Both the position numbers and the translations under genes were made by a program. Shown one piece after another: positions 17,943-28,585 of a DNA stretch of 38,873 nt. The stretch lies in contig PARE01000012.1 in assembly GCA_002709525.1 (NCBI GenBank), positions 67,453 to 106,325 on the forward strand, read 5' to 3'. Numbering within the stretch: position 1 is the first letter of the stretch; each line of letters starts with the position of its first letter. This stretch comes from Magnetovibrio sp. GTDB taxonomy: Bacteria > Pseudomonadota > Alphaproteobacteria > Rhodospirillales > Casp-alpha2. The notes below the pieces were generated by a model, which ran no database searches, had not been told where the DNA came from, and saw only the letters and a program-made list of their open reading frames with translations.

Positions 17943-18010
17943 GCGCTTGTGCTCCTGCATGTTTGAGGAGAAAGTATGCTCTCCGAGCCGACAGAAAGGA
18001 ACCGAAAGCC

Positions 18011-18667
18011 ATGGCAAGGCTGTTATATGACCTCTGTGCTGATAACGATCTCCGTTTCAGCCCGTTTTGTTGGCGGGTCAAACTAGCGCTGGCCCACAAG
18101 GGACTGGACTACCAGACCGAACCGGTGCGCTTTACGGAGAAGTTAAAGCTTGAATTCTCTGGGCAAACACTATTGCCTGTGCTCGACGACAACGGCACAA
18201 TTGTTAGCGACAGTTGGGCGATCGCCGAATATTTGGAACAGACCTATCCGGACACGCCGACCCTGTTTCCGGGAAACGAGGGAAAGCATATGGCGAAGCT
18301 CACGATGGAGTGGATGGACAGCCAGAACCGGGAGCTTCTGACGTTCATTATCCTTGATATTTTCGCCAAACTTAACGCCGAGGACCAGGCCTATTTTCGT
18401 GCCAATCGCGAAGAGCGTTTTGGTAAACCCTTGGAGGAGGTGCAAGCTGGACGCGAGGAGCGTATACATGAATTCCGTGAGGTCAATCTGGCGGCGCTCC
18501 GGGTGCACGTCACTGATCGGCCGTTCATCGCCGGCCAAGAACCAGCCTATGGCGACTATGCCGTGTTCGGGTCTTTCCAATGGGCGCGCATCGCCAGCGA
18601 TTTCGATTTGTTGACCGAGGGCGATCCTGTCTTTGAATGGCGGGAGCGCATGATCGCGCGGGTCTGA
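18011..18667 (+). CDS. Glutathione S-transferase family protein
   Basis: SPFCWRVKLALAHKGLDYQTEPV...LPVLDDNGTIVSDSWAIAEYLEQTYP. Confidence 0.92.
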   Translation: MARLLYDLCADNDLRFSPFCWRVKLALAHKGLDYQTEPVRFTEKLKLEFSGQTLLPVLDDNGTIVSDSWAIAEYLEQTYPDTPTLFPGNEGKHMAKLTMEWMDSQNRELLTFIILDIFAKLNAEDQAYFRANREERFGKPLEEVQAGREERIHEFREVNLAALRVHVTDRPFIAGQEPAYGDYAVFGSFQWARIASDFDLLTEGDPVFEWRERMIARV

Positions 18668-18987
18668 CATGTCTTTGTCCAGGCCTGGAGGTTGATCTTC
18701 GATGCGTATTTCATCGGGGAGAAGTTCTTGCTCCGGGTTTTGTTGCATAAGATTTGCTCTTGCTTTACCAGGGATATGTTCAGGAACATGCTAATTGTCT
18801 GAAAGGCTATACTGATTAGTATCGGTAGGGGGCTGATCATAAACTCGGACTTCTTGCATGCATTGATTTAACGAAATCTGGAGAGTGATGCCGGGGTCAT
18901 GAGTAGACTATAGCCGTCAGGCATAGGGGAAACGTCAACTTTTACTGAAGCGGTGATAGTACGTTTTAGGAGAACCGCAGAATTAGC

Positions 18988-19902
18988 CTACAACAGCCTG
19001 GAATTCGTACAGTTGGCGTGTTTTGGCGCCATTTCTCGGGTCGCGAGCAACACGGCCACCAGAACTAGTCCGCCGCCAGCATATTGGATAGCCGTCATAC
19101 GTTCGCCCAGGATCAAGGCCGCTGCCAATAGAGTGACTATGGGTTCCAGATTATTGATCATGGATACCGGCGCGGGGTTCGCGAGCCGCACAGCCACCAT
19201 CAATAGACACATGCCTGCGATATAGCCGGCCGCCGCGATATTCAGGCCGGTCCATCCGGCACGGTCTGTAGGCAGCGCGATGTCACCAAAACTGAAAAGC
19301 ACGGCGAAGGCCACCGGTAGACAGAATGCCTGAGTGTAAAACGTGAGCGTGAGCGGGTCCATGCGCCGAGCTGCCCAGGAGCCGGTTATCATTACAAGAC
19401 AGGCGCCGACTGCCGCGATCAGGGCGCAGCCGACACCGCGAAGGTCCAGGATCGGGAAGCTCGGTCCTAACGCCAGGGTTAGGCCTCCAAAGGCTGCGGC
19501 GAATGCCACGATGGTGGCGAGATTGGGCGCGCGCCGCTCCGTCAGAGAAGCGTGCACCAACACGATAATTGGAAAAGTGAAAAAAATCAGGGCTGACAGG
19601 CTTACGGGAATGAACAGTACCGATGACATGTAACCGAAGGCCACCATGAGGATGCCCAGCGTCGTCGCCAACGTTGGCCTCAATGCGGCTAGGTTGAACG
19701 CCCACGGTCTGCGAAAGAGAGCGACGAGGGCGGCCGTGATTACTGTCGCCACGGCGACTCGGAAGGCGACCAGCGTGGTCGTTGAGACGCCACCGTCATA
19801 GGCGATGCGGGCCGCTGGTGTGATCACCCCCAGGCTGATGGACGCGGCGGCTGCTGCGACCAAGCCGGAAATCTGTTGTGATGGTGTTGGTGTCATGGTC
19901 AT
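18988..19902 (-). CDS. EamA/DMT family transporter
   Basis: Ten-TM-like hydrophobic protein with two EamA-like repeats (SLGVITPAARIAYDGGVSTTTLVAFRVAVA; NNLEPIVTLLAAALILGERMTAIQYAGGGLVLVAVLL). Confidence 0.9.
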   Translation of the reverse strand: MTMTPTPSQQISGLVAAAAASISLGVITPAARIAYDGGVSTTTLVAFRVAVATVITAALVALFRRPWAFNLAALRPTLATTLGILMVAFGYMSSVLFIPVSLSALIFFTFPIIVLVHASLTERRAPNLATIVAFAAAFGGLTLALGPSFPILDLRGVGCALIAAVGACLVMITGSWAARRMDPLTLTFYTQAFCLPVAFAVLFSFGDIALPTDRAGWTGLNIAAAGYIAGMCLLMVAVRLANPAPVSMINNLEPIVTLLAAALILGERMTAIQYAGGGLVLVAVLLATREMAPKHANCTNSRLL

Positions 19903-20017
19903 GGCTTGTCTTTGAGACTTTTCCCTGCTCGGCTCAACAAAAATCATGGTTGTTGCTCGCAACAATTTTGCTCATTGTGCGGGGGTTGGGATATACACAT
20001 CAGGAGATACGAACACC

Positions 20018-20413
20018 ATGGCCCTTCCTATTTTTCATAACTTCTCCGCCGCGCCCAAGCATGTCGCGCCGTTCAGCCATGCTGTCGAATGCGAAGGTTG
20101 GGTGCAACTTACAGGTCAGATGCCGACTGATCCGGAGGATGATACCAAACCCTTACCTAATGGGATTAAAGCACAGACACGGCGAGTTATGGATAATTTG
20201 GTAATCGTCCTAAATGAGGCTGGTTTGGGGTTGAAAAACGTCTTGTCTGTGCGTGTCTTCATCACTGATTTCAAACGCGATTACGATTCCATGAACGAGG
20301 TCTATAAAACGTATTTTCCGGAGCACCGTTTTCCTGCGCGGACCTGTATTGGAGTGACTGGCCTTGCCCGGGATGCGTTGGTGGAAATCGATATGGTCGC
20401 TAAACGATCCTGA
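20018..20413 (+). CDS. RidA family protein
   Basis: VQLTGQMPTDPEDD, NLVIVLNEAGLGLKNVLSVRVFITDF, FPARTCIGVTGLARDALVEIDMVA; start at internal MALPIFHN. Confidence 0.92.
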   Translation: MALPIFHNFSAAPKHVAPFSHAVECEGWVQLTGQMPTDPEDDTKPLPNGIKAQTRRVMDNLVIVLNEAGLGLKNVLSVRVFITDFKRDYDSMNEVYKTYFPEHRFPARTCIGVTGLARDALVEIDMVAKRS

Positions 20414-20616
20414 TAGATTATTTCAGCGTTACCATCTAATGGCTCAGATTTCTATAAATATCAGACGAAATTATCACGAGTAATTCATCAAATTCGCATG
20501 GCGAAACAAACCCCCGGATTAAAATTGGAGCCCACCGACCAGGGTTTGGCAGGTGGTCATGATGCCGACACTTACCTTGGGGAAGGTGACTAGATTGGAA
20601 GAGGAAAAGAAAGCGA

Positions 20617-21756
20617 ATGATCCGCGATCAGCAGAAAATGAATGAACACCTCGACCGGATTCGGACCTTCGTCCGTGACGTGGCCATCCCCAATGAAGAT
20701 CGAGTGGAGTTGGAGGATAATATTCCAGAAGAGGTGATTAATAAATTAAAGGAGCTCGGCAGTTTCGGTTGGAGCATCCCCGAGGAGTTTGGCGGCGCAG
20801 GTATGACGTCGGAAGAACTGGCGCTAGCGTTTTTAGAATTTACGCAATGCTCGGTGGCGTTCAGGGTATATGGCGGGCAGAATGCGGGAATTGGTTCGGA
20901 ATGTATCATCCGCGATGGGACGGAAAATCAGAAACGCACTTACCTGCCACAATTGGCATCTGGCGAAATGCTGGGGTGTCTGGCCCTGACCGAGGAGTCT
21001 GCGGGTTCCGACGCGACAGCTATGCAGACCCGAGCTGAGAAAGTCGACGGCGGCTATCGTATCAATGGCACGAAACGTTACATCACGCTGGCGCCTATTG
21101 CAGACCTATTTAGCGTGTTTGCGCGCACGGATGGGGAAAGGGGCAGCAAAGGGGTCACCGCTTTCCTAATCGAGCGCGGTGCTGAGGGCCTGACCACCAG
21201 CGTTTCAACCCCGAAGATGGGCCAAGAAGGTGCGCCCATAGGCGAGGTTTACTTGAACGACGTGTTTGTTCCCGACAGCGCCATTCTTGGTGGCCTCGAG
21301 GGCAGGGGGTTCGGCACTGTAATGAAGGCACTCAATAAGCAGCGCATCAATTTGTCTGCCCTTTCCACTGGGCCGGCCATCCGCATGCTTAATGACGCTA
21401 TCAACTTTGCAAAGTCGCGTAGGCAGTTTGACAAGTCCATCGGCGAATTTCAGTTGGTCCAGGCAATGCTGGCCGAATGTAAAGTTGAAATTGAAGCGGC
21501 CAGAGCCCTGATCCTAGAGACGGCCCGAAAGCGCGATCGCGGTGATGATGTCACAATGGATGTTAGTCTTTGTAAGTACTTTTCCACTGAGATGTGCGGT
21601 CGTGTTGCTGATAGGGCAGTGCAGATCTTCGGTGGTGCCGGATACGTCAAGGGGTCGGGTATTGAGCGGTTCTACCGTGATGTGCGCGCCTTCAGGGTCT
21701 ACGAGGGAACTAGCCAGATTCATCTACTTAACATCGCGAAGCATCTATTGAGCTGA
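20617..21756 (+). CDS. Acyl-CoA dehydrogenase family protein
   Basis: LALTEESAGSDATAMQTRA, RYITLAPIADLF, QIFGGAGYVKGSGIERFYRDVRAFRVYEGTSQIH. Confidence 0.95.
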   Translation: MIRDQQKMNEHLDRIRTFVRDVAIPNEDRVELEDNIPEEVINKLKELGSFGWSIPEEFGGAGMTSEELALAFLEFTQCSVAFRVYGGQNAGIGSECIIRDGTENQKRTYLPQLASGEMLGCLALTEESAGSDATAMQTRAEKVDGGYRINGTKRYITLAPIADLFSVFARTDGERGSKGVTAFLIERGAEGLTTSVSTPKMGQEGAPIGEVYLNDVFVPDSAILGGLEGRGFGTVMKALNKQRINLSALSTGPAIRMLNDAINFAKSRRQFDKSIGEFQLVQAMLAECKVEIEAARALILETARKRDRGDDVTMDVSLCKYFSTEMCGRVADRAVQIFGGAGYVKGSGIERFYRDVRAFRVYEGTSQIHLLNIAKHLLS

Positions 21757-21802
21757 CCCGAGGAGAACCGTGCCATTGAGTGGGCGCACACAATACTCTC
21801 AG

Positions 21803-23005
21803 CTAGCCCACAACGATGTTATGGTTGGGTCCAAAGGGGAAACCAGTGATGTTGTCTGCTCCGTCTTCAGTAATGACCAAAATATCATGCTCGCGGTAGC
21901 CGCCGGAACCAGGTATCCCCTCGGGCAGCATTATCATGGGTTCCATGGAAACGACCATGTTTGGCTCTAGCACGGTCTCGATATCTTCGCGCAATTCCAG
22001 GCCTGCCTCACGTCCGTAGTAATGGCTAAGCACGCCAAACGAATGACCGTATCCGAATGTCCGGTACTTGAGAAGGCCGTGGGCTTTATAAATCTCGTTC
22101 AACTCTTTTGCGATATCGCAGCAGCGCACACCGGGCATGATTAGATCAAGGCCGCGCTTGTGAACCTCAACATTGACGTTCCAAAGGCGAAGGTGATCGT
22201 CGCTGGCGTGGTCCAGGAACAAGGTGCGCTCCAGAGCTGTGTAATAGCCCGCAATCATAGGGAAACAGTTTAGGCTTAAGATGTCGCCCTTCTGTACTCG
22301 GCGGCTGGTTACAGGGTTGTGCGCTCCGTCCGTGTTTAAACCCGACTGAAACCAGGTCCAAGTATCCATGAGCTCGGCGTGTGGGAAACGCGAGGCAATC
22401 TCTCGAACCATGGCGCCGGTAGACGCCAGGGCTACCTCGTGCTCCGGGACGTCCTCGGTAATTGCCGCAACACAGGCAGCGCCCCCAATGTCAGCTACTT
22501 GGGCTCCCTGTTTGATATGTGCAATTTCCTCATCCGACTTGATCATGCGGAGCGCCATCACTTGCGGCGCGATATCGATCAACTCTGTGTTAGGCAGAGC
22601 GCCTATCATCTTGCCGAGGTTGGTAACCGTCAGGTTATCTTGTTCGATGCCGACCCGACCGCCCGCGAGCACGAGTCTTTGGATCGCACGGAAGTAATTG
22701 TCGCGCTGCCAGTCCGTGTAGATGAGGTTGTCACCGTAAGTGCGCCGCCATGGTTGTCCGCCGTCTATATTGGCGCTGACCAACGTCGCCTTGTCGTGTG
22801 TCACGACGAAGGCATAAAATCGGCCGAAGTGGCAGAACAAGAAATCTGAATAGTAGTTAATGTTATGGTACGATGTGAATATCACTGAATCGAGGTTCTG
22901 TTCGACCAAGAGGTTGCGAAGCCTTGACAACCTGCCCTCGTATTCATCACCAGAAAATGTGTGGGGTGCGCGTTCGCCGTTCTCGATAGTGATCAGGTTT
23001 TCCAT
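21803..23005 (-). CDS. Creatinase (creatine amidinohydrolase), M24 pita-bread fold
   Basis: Closely resembles the recalled Pseudomonas creatinase sequence: FTSYHNINYYSDFLFCHFGR, SANIDGGQPWRRT, YTDWQRDNYF, LMDTWTWFQSGLNTDGAHNPVTSR, ILSLNCFPMIAGYYTALERTLFLDHASDDHLRLW, FGYGHSFGVLSHYYGREAGLELREDIETVLEP. Confidence 0.95.
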   Translation of the reverse strand: MENLITIENGERAPHTFSGDEYEGRLSRLRNLLVEQNLDSVIFTSYHNINYYSDFLFCHFGRFYAFVVTHDKATLVSANIDGGQPWRRTYGDNLIYTDWQRDNYFRAIQRLVLAGGRVGIEQDNLTVTNLGKMIGALPNTELIDIAPQVMALRMIKSDEEIAHIKQGAQVADIGGAACVAAITEDVPEHEVALASTGAMVREIASRFPHAELMDTWTWFQSGLNTDGAHNPVTSRRVQKGDILSLNCFPMIAGYYTALERTLFLDHASDDHLRLWNVNVEVHKRGLDLIMPGVRCCDIAKELNEIYKAHGLLKYRTFGYGHSFGVLSHYYGREAGLELREDIETVLEPNMVVSMEPMIMLPEGIPGSGGYREHDILVITEDGADNITGFPFGPNHNIVVG

Positions 23006-23294
23006 GATCGAAACTCCTGTTTAGTTTGAGGTTGACAGCGAATTTAGTACACCGCTTGGGATCAGTGGTTGGTTTTTCTGGGTTCACAGCAGCTATTTGA
23101 AGATTGCATAGACCCTAAAAATTCAGATGTTGAAGTGTTGCCGTTTCTGAGAAACTTGGCCATATTCGATTGAGTTTGTAAAAGTACTATATGCTTACTT
23201 AGGATAAGAAATCTAACACTCCTAAAGTATCATTCGTTGATTCTGCAGCGCAGCAATCTTACGATTTCCGCGAATTGACGAGGGGCCTTCCAAC

Positions 23295-24494
23295 ATGAAT
23301 ATCGCGATCCTCAAAGAGCGCCGAGCTGGCGAGCAGCGTGTGGCCGCTGCACCAGAGACGGTAAGTAAGCTTGTTGGGCTTGGATTTTCCGTGACCGTAG
23401 AAAAGGGCGCGGGCAAAACCGCAGCGTTTCTCGATGCCGCCTACAAGGATGCGGGCGCGACCATTGCCGGGTCAGCGTCGGCAGCGGCCAAGTCGGCGGA
23501 TATCGTTCTGAAGGTGCAGGGGCCCGAACCAGCGGAGCTTAAATACTTTAAAAAAGGCGCGATCGTGATGGCGCACCTGGGAGCGCTCAGTGATGGTAAG
23601 GGGATTGCCGCAATCGCTAATGCTGGCGTAACCGGTCTGGCTATGGAATTGATGCCCCGAATCACTCGGGCACAGAGTATGGATATTCTCTCAAGTCAAT
23701 CGAACTTAGCGGGCTACAAGGCTGTTTTGGATGCGGCCAGTGAGTTTGGCCGGGCGTTCCCTATGATGATGACAGCGGCTGGCACTGTGGCGCCGGCGAA
23801 GGTTTTTATCATGGGTGTTGGTGTTGCAGGGCTCCAGGCGATTGCGACCGCGAAGCGTCTTGGTGCGGTGGTCACAGCGACTGATGTGCGTCCGGCAACG
23901 AAAGAGCAGGTAGAGAGTTTAGGCGGCAAGTTTCTCGAGGTCGACCCTGAGATGGAGAGGGACGCGCAGACTGAAGGTGGTTACGCCAAGGAGATGCCGC
24001 CTGAGTATTTTGAAAAACAGAAGTCCGTCGTTGCTGAGCATATAAAAAAGCAAGACATAGTAATCACCACCGCCTTGATTCCGGGTCGGCAAGCGCCGAC
24101 CCTGGTGACCCTGGAAATGGTCGAGAGCATGCAGCCTGGCGCTGTTATCGTCGATCTGGCTGTGGAAGCTGGCGGTAATGTTGTCGGCGTCAAGCCCGGT
24201 GAAGTGGTGACAACAGCTGGCGGCGTAAAGATAGTTGGTCACGCCAATGTGCCAGGCCGTTTGGCTCAGGATGCGAGCACGTTGTTTGGGCGCAACCTCC
24301 TAAATTTCTTAACGAACTTTGTTGATAAAGAGAGCAAGACCCTCGCCATTGATTGGGAAGACGAAGTGGTTCTCGGAACCCTGGTGACTAAGGACGGCAA
24401 GATTGTGAATGAGCGTGTTCCCACCGTCACGGTGCCGAAGAATGGCCCATCAAAGCAAGAGCAGCCGAAGAAATCTGCGAAGAAGGAGGCCTAA
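23295..24494 (+). CDS. pntAA: NAD(P) transhydrogenase subunit alpha part 1
   Basis: MNIAILKERRAGEQRVAAAPETVSKL, GVGVAGLQAIATAKRLGAVVTATDVRPATKEQVESLGG; followed by pntAB and pntB. Confidence 0.96.
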   Translation: MNIAILKERRAGEQRVAAAPETVSKLVGLGFSVTVEKGAGKTAAFLDAAYKDAGATIAGSASAAAKSADIVLKVQGPEPAELKYFKKGAIVMAHLGALSDGKGIAAIANAGVTGLAMELMPRITRAQSMDILSSQSNLAGYKAVLDAASEFGRAFPMMMTAAGTVAPAKVFIMGVGVAGLQAIATAKRLGAVVTATDVRPATKEQVESLGGKFLEVDPEMERDAQTEGGYAKEMPPEYFEKQKSVVAEHIKKQDIVITTALIPGRQAPTLVTLEMVESMQPGAVIVDLAVEAGGNVVGVKPGEVVTTAGGVKIVGHANVPGRLAQDASTLFGRNLLNFLTNFVDKESKTLAIDWEDEVVLGTLVTKDGKIVNERVPTVTVPKNGPSKQEQPKKSAKKEA

Positions 24495-24497
24495 GTT

Positions 24498-24908
24498 ATG
24501 GACGCGGCAACTATTCAGGATCAAGCTTCGAAGCTAGCAACAAAAGCCGCCGAGCTCTCGAGCGAAGCGGAGCAACTTGTCCAAAGTTCGACGCATCTGA
24601 TCGAGGTGCAGGCCGCAGCGGCAGGCGGATTTGATTTCCTCAGCCTATTCTTCATTTTTGTAATGGCTTGTTTCGTTGGGTTTTACGTGGTCTGGAGCGT
24701 GACGCCTGCTCTTCATTCACCCCTGATGGCCGTGACCAATGCTATCTCGTCGGTAATCATCGTTGGCGGTCTGTTGGCGGCTGGCCCAGCGGACATGGAT
24801 TTTTCCAAGATTATGGGCTTTTGCGCGGTTACATTGGCCTCGGTGAATATTTTCGGCGGTTTCATCGTGACTCAGCGCATGCTCGGCATGTTTAAGAAAA
24901 AGAAATAG
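24498..24908 (+). CDS. pntAB: NAD(P) transhydrogenase subunit alpha part 2
   Basis: FVGFYVVWSVTPALHSPLMAVTNAISSVIIVGGLLA...NIFGGFIVTQRMLGMFKKK. Confidence 0.96.
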   Translation: MDAATIQDQASKLATKAAELSSEAEQLVQSSTHLIEVQAAAAGGFDFLSLFFIFVMACFVGFYVVWSVTPALHSPLMAVTNAISSVIIVGGLLAAGPADMDFSKIMGFCAVTLASVNIFGGFIVTQRMLGMFKKKK

Positions 24909-24920
24909 GGGAGCCGCACC

Positions 24921-26312
24921 ATGAGTGGAACATTGACGGGCTTCGCCTATCTGATTTCCTCGGTACTCTTCATTTTGGCTCTTCGGGGGCTGTCCTCGCC
25001 TGAAACGGCCCGACAGGGGAACTTTTTCGGCATCGTTGGTATGGTCATTGCTATGGTCACGACCTTGGCTGATCCATCTGTGGTCAGCTTTGAACTAATC
25101 GTGCTCGGAATCGTCATTGGTGGCACTGTGGGCACTATTATCGCTCGTAAGATTGAGATGACAGCTCTTCCCCAATTGGTTGCAGCCTTCCACTCGCTTG
25201 TTGGGCTGGCTGCCGTATTTGTCGCGGTAGCGGCGTTTTACAACCCGGAAGCCTACGGTATTGGTACCTTCGGTGATATTCACACGGCCAGCATCATTGA
25301 GCTGTCTTTGGGCCTAGCTATTGGTGCCATCACATTCTCCGGATCGGTCATAGCGTTCGCCAAGCTGCAGGGACTAATGAGCGGTAACCCCATCATCTTC
25401 AATTACCAGCACGGCCTCAATGCCCTGATTGGGGCGATCATTGTGATGCTGATGATCACTCTGATCGGCGGTCAGACGGAGGGAGTGTTCTGGGGGGTGG
25501 CAATCCTCGCTTTCGCCATTGGCTTCTTGATTATTATTCCGATCGGCGGTGCTGATATGCCGGTCGTGGTGTCAATGTTGAACTCGTATTCTGGTTGGGC
25601 CGCCTGTGGTATCGGCTTCACGCTGTCAAATCCCGCATTGATTGTGACGGGCGCTCTGGTGGGGTCATCGGGCGCGATCTTGAGTTACATTATGTGCAAG
25701 GGCATGAACCGCTCCATAATCCATGTGTTGCTGGGTGGTTTCGGTGGTGATACGACCGCATCGTCGAGCGTGGACACGGGCGACAAGAACGCCAAGGCTG
25801 GTGCCGCTGACGATGCGGCCTTCCTGATGAAGAATGCAAGTAAGGTTATCATCGTGCCGGGGTATGGTATGGCCGTGGCACAGGCACAGCACGCTCTTCG
25901 CGAAATGTGTGACCTGTTAAAAGCGGAAGGGGTGGAGGTCGCCTACGCGATCCACCCCGTAGCAGGTCGTATGCCCGGGCACATGAACGTGCTATTGGCC
26001 GAGGCCAATGTGCCCTATGATGAGGTGTTCGAATTAGAAGAAATCAACCACGAATTTTCCACCGCTGACGTTGCCTACATTATCGGCGCCAACGATACTA
26101 CCAACCCGGTGGCTAAGACCGATCCGCAGAGTCCCATCGCTGGCATGCCAATCCTCGACGTGGAGAAGTCGGGGACAGTTTTGTTCGTGAAGCGCTCGCT
26201 GAGTGCGGGATACGCTGGCGTGGACAATCCGTTGTTCTATGCCGACAACACTTTGATGCTGTTCGGCGATGCAAAGAAGATGACAGAAGAGATTGTGCAG
26301 GCGCTTGGATGA
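24921..26312 (+). CDS. pntB: NAD(P) transhydrogenase subunit beta
   Basis: FILALRGLSSPETARQGN, MPVVVSMLNSYSGWAACGIGF, VIIVPGYGMAVAQAQHALREMCDLL, HPVAGRMPGHMNVLLAEA. Confidence 0.97.
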   Translation: MSGTLTGFAYLISSVLFILALRGLSSPETARQGNFFGIVGMVIAMVTTLADPSVVSFELIVLGIVIGGTVGTIIARKIEMTALPQLVAAFHSLVGLAAVFVAVAAFYNPEAYGIGTFGDIHTASIIELSLGLAIGAITFSGSVIAFAKLQGLMSGNPIIFNYQHGLNALIGAIIVMLMITLIGGQTEGVFWGVAILAFAIGFLIIIPIGGADMPVVVSMLNSYSGWAACGIGFTLSNPALIVTGALVGSSGAILSYIMCKGMNRSIIHVLLGGFGGDTTASSSVDTGDKNAKAGAADDAAFLMKNASKVIIVPGYGMAVAQAQHALREMCDLLKAEGVEVAYAIHPVAGRMPGHMNVLLAEANVPYDEVFELEEINHEFSTADVAYIIGANDTTNPVAKTDPQSPIAGMPILDVEKSGTVLFVKRSLSAGYAGVDNPLFYADNTLMLFGDAKKMTEEIVQALG

Positions 26313-26943
26313 GCGCGCCCTTCCATCGACGGTGAGACTGGGAAAGTATTTTTTCGTCATCCAGAATGACGGGCCGAGTCTTCTAGCGCCCGAGGCCTTT
26401 GGCCTTCTATATATTCCTCAAAATTTGTTAAGACTGGTCAATCAGATGGGGTTTACGCACAGGTTTCTGCTGTCACAATTAGTAATGGATCTAGAACATG
26501 AAAGTCAGTGACCTGCAAATTACATTGGTAGCGAAAAAGCTCATTGTTCAGGCCTTGGACTCGGACGATGACGCGACCTAGATGTTGGTGGATACTATCT
26601 GCGACCACACCCTCTATATGGATCCGGGTGGGCTCAACATATTCGAACATTCTACGGGCGATGCCGGTGAGTCGCTAATCTTAGTGAAGATCGCCGACTG
26701 GGTGGATGACATGCGCGCCGTCCTTCAACCCATCGAGCTGGATATCAAACTGGTTGCAGTATTGATCTAATTGGACGGCGCTTCACGACAACAATTTGTC
26801 TTTTTCTGGAAGAGACCGAGAAACATCGTATCCACACTACCGCTAGAAAACAGGCTGTTAGCAATGAATAGCGCGACCACGATGACCAGGTGATTGACCT
26901 AAAAACGCGTTAATAGCCATGTTGATAATGGCAAAATGTGCGA

Positions 26944-27546
26944 TTAGCGGCGGCCCACATGAAAGGGCTGAGAGACTGCCATTGGCATGCGTGGGCGATC
27001 CGCCTCGGGTGCGCTCAGCGCCGTGGCTGGTTTCAGGCTTTTCAGAGAGCGCTTGGTTAGGATTTGGTAATCACGGGTGCCGGATGACTTCCATTCAATC
27101 TCATCATCCGAGACCGGGCGAAGGATTTTGGCCGGGATCCCGGCGATTAGACTGCGCGGGGGGAATTTTTCTCCGGCGCGAACAAAAGCCATGGCGGCAA
27201 TTATGCACTCGGCGCCGATGACTGCGTCGTCATTTACCACGGAATTCATGCCGACCAGGGTATTAGATCCGATCTGGCAGCCGTGCAGCACCGCACCGTG
27301 GCCGATGTGGCCGTTTTCTCTTACCACCGTGTCAGTGTTTGGAAAGCCATGCAGGATGCAATTGTCCTGAATGTTAACGCCGGTTTCCAGGATCAGCCGG
27401 CCGAAGTCTCCTCTCATCACCGCGCCTGGACCCACATAGCAGTTAGGTCCGACGATAGAGTCGCCAATTAGGATGGCATCTGGGTGAACGAAACTGCTGG
27501 GATCTATAACGGGCACAATGCCGTCGATCTCATAAACCTTGACCAT
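26944..27546 (-). CDS. Hexapeptide-repeat protein, gamma-carbonic anhydrase/PaaY/CaiE-like
   Basis: Left-handed beta-helix repeats VHPDAILIGDSIVGPNCYVGPGAVMRGDFGRLILETGVNIQDNCILHGFPNTDTVVRENGHIGHGAVLHGCQIG. Confidence 0.9.
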   Translation of the reverse strand: MVKVYEIDGIVPVIDPSSFVHPDAILIGDSIVGPNCYVGPGAVMRGDFGRLILETGVNIQDNCILHGFPNTDTVVRENGHIGHGAVLHGCQIGSNTLVGMNSVVNDDAVIGAECIIAAMAFVRAGEKFPPRSLIAGIPAKILRPVSDDEIEWKSSGTRDYQILTKRSLKSLKPATALSAPEADRPRMPMAVSQPFHVGRR

Positions 27547-27649
27547 AGTTACGCTCCTAAGCCGGTTTGTGCACCGAAATTGAGGCGCAAGAAAACCGCC
27601 GCACCAAATGGCCGGCGGACCAATTCACGTCGAGAATGTCGAAAAGGGC

Positions 27650-27853
27650 TTAGAAGCCCTCGCGCTCTATGCGCTTTCGTTCCAGCTTGCGCGCACGACG
27701 TACAGCCTCAGCCTTTTCACGGGCTCGGCGTTCGGACGGCTTTTCGTAGGAACGGCGCAATTTCATTTCACGGAAGACGCCCTCGCGTTGCATCTTCTTC
27801 TTCAAGACCTTCAGGGCCTGATCGACGTTATTGTCACGAACAGAGACTTGCAC
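27650..27853 (-). CDS. rpsU: 30S ribosomal protein S21
   Basis: [61 protein letters not shown]. Confidence 0.97.
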   Translation of the reverse strand: MQVSVRDNNVDQALKVLKKKMQREGVFREMKLRRSYEKPSERRAREKAEAVRRARKLERKRIEREGF

Positions 27854-28015
27854 GTTTCGCTCTACCTCATCATCTTAAGCCACATGGGGGACAAAGCGCA
27901 CGGCAACGTCCCCAAGAAGGAGCCTTCTAACATAACAATACCGGGATGTGAAGGACCGTTTCGGCTTAGTTACGGTTTATTTTGCGGGATTTTTAATGAA
28001 AATACGGATTATGGT

Positions 28016-28585
28016 ATGTCTATTCTGAGAATTGCCCGCATGGGGCATCCTGTGCTCATGGGTAAGGCGCGTGCTGTTAAGGATCCGACTTCGACGTCAG
28101 TCCATAAACTGGTTTCTGACATGGTGGATACAATGCTTGACGCGCCGGGCATTGGCTTAGCGGCGCCGCAGGTACATGTGCCAGCCCGTGTGGTCGTGTT
28201 CCGAGTGCCTGAAGAACGAACTGAGAGCGGTGATGGCGTGCCTCTTACTTTCCTTATAAATCCGGAGATTGAGCCCGTTGGTGATCAAAAGGAGGAGGGT
28301 ATCGAGGGTTGTTTATCCCTGCCGGAGATGATGGGTTTGGTGCCGCGGTACACAAAAATTCGCTATCGCGCTTTTGATCTGACGGGCCAGCGTTTCGAGG
28401 TGGAAGCTGAGGGTTACCATGCCCGCGTTGTGCAACACGAGTGCGATCATTTGGACGGCATACTCTACCCCATGCGTATGACCGATCTCTCCAAGCTTGG
28501 CTACGCTGAAGATATGTCTAAAAATTATCAAGCATCTTATTGTGAATTCTCTGAAGCGGAAGTGGATGACGCCGATGACTACTGA
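28016..28585 (+). CDS. def: Peptide deformylase
   Basis: Three deformylase motifs GIGLAAPQ, EGCLSLP, HECDHLDG; start at internal MSILRIARMGHPVL. Confidence 0.96.
   Translation: MSILRIARMGHPVLMGKARAVKDPTSTSVHKLVSDMVDTMLDAPGIGLAAPQVHVPARVVVFRVPEERTESGDGVPLTFLINPEIEPVGDQKEEGIEGCLSLPEMMGLVPRYTKIRYRAFDLTGQRFEVEAEGYHARVVQHECDHLDGILYPMRMTDLSKLGYAEDMSKNYQASYCEFSEAEVDDADDY

Noticed and set aside
21803-23005. Generic Xaa-Pro aminopeptidase for the M24 gene
   Set aside because: Match to the recalled creatinase sequence extends across the full length, including the N-terminal domain, so creatinase is the better call.
26355-26371. CGTCAT-CCAGA-ATGACG hairpin after pntB as a terminator
   Set aside because: The T-run precedes the stem on the plus strand instead of following it, and the stem is only 6 bp.
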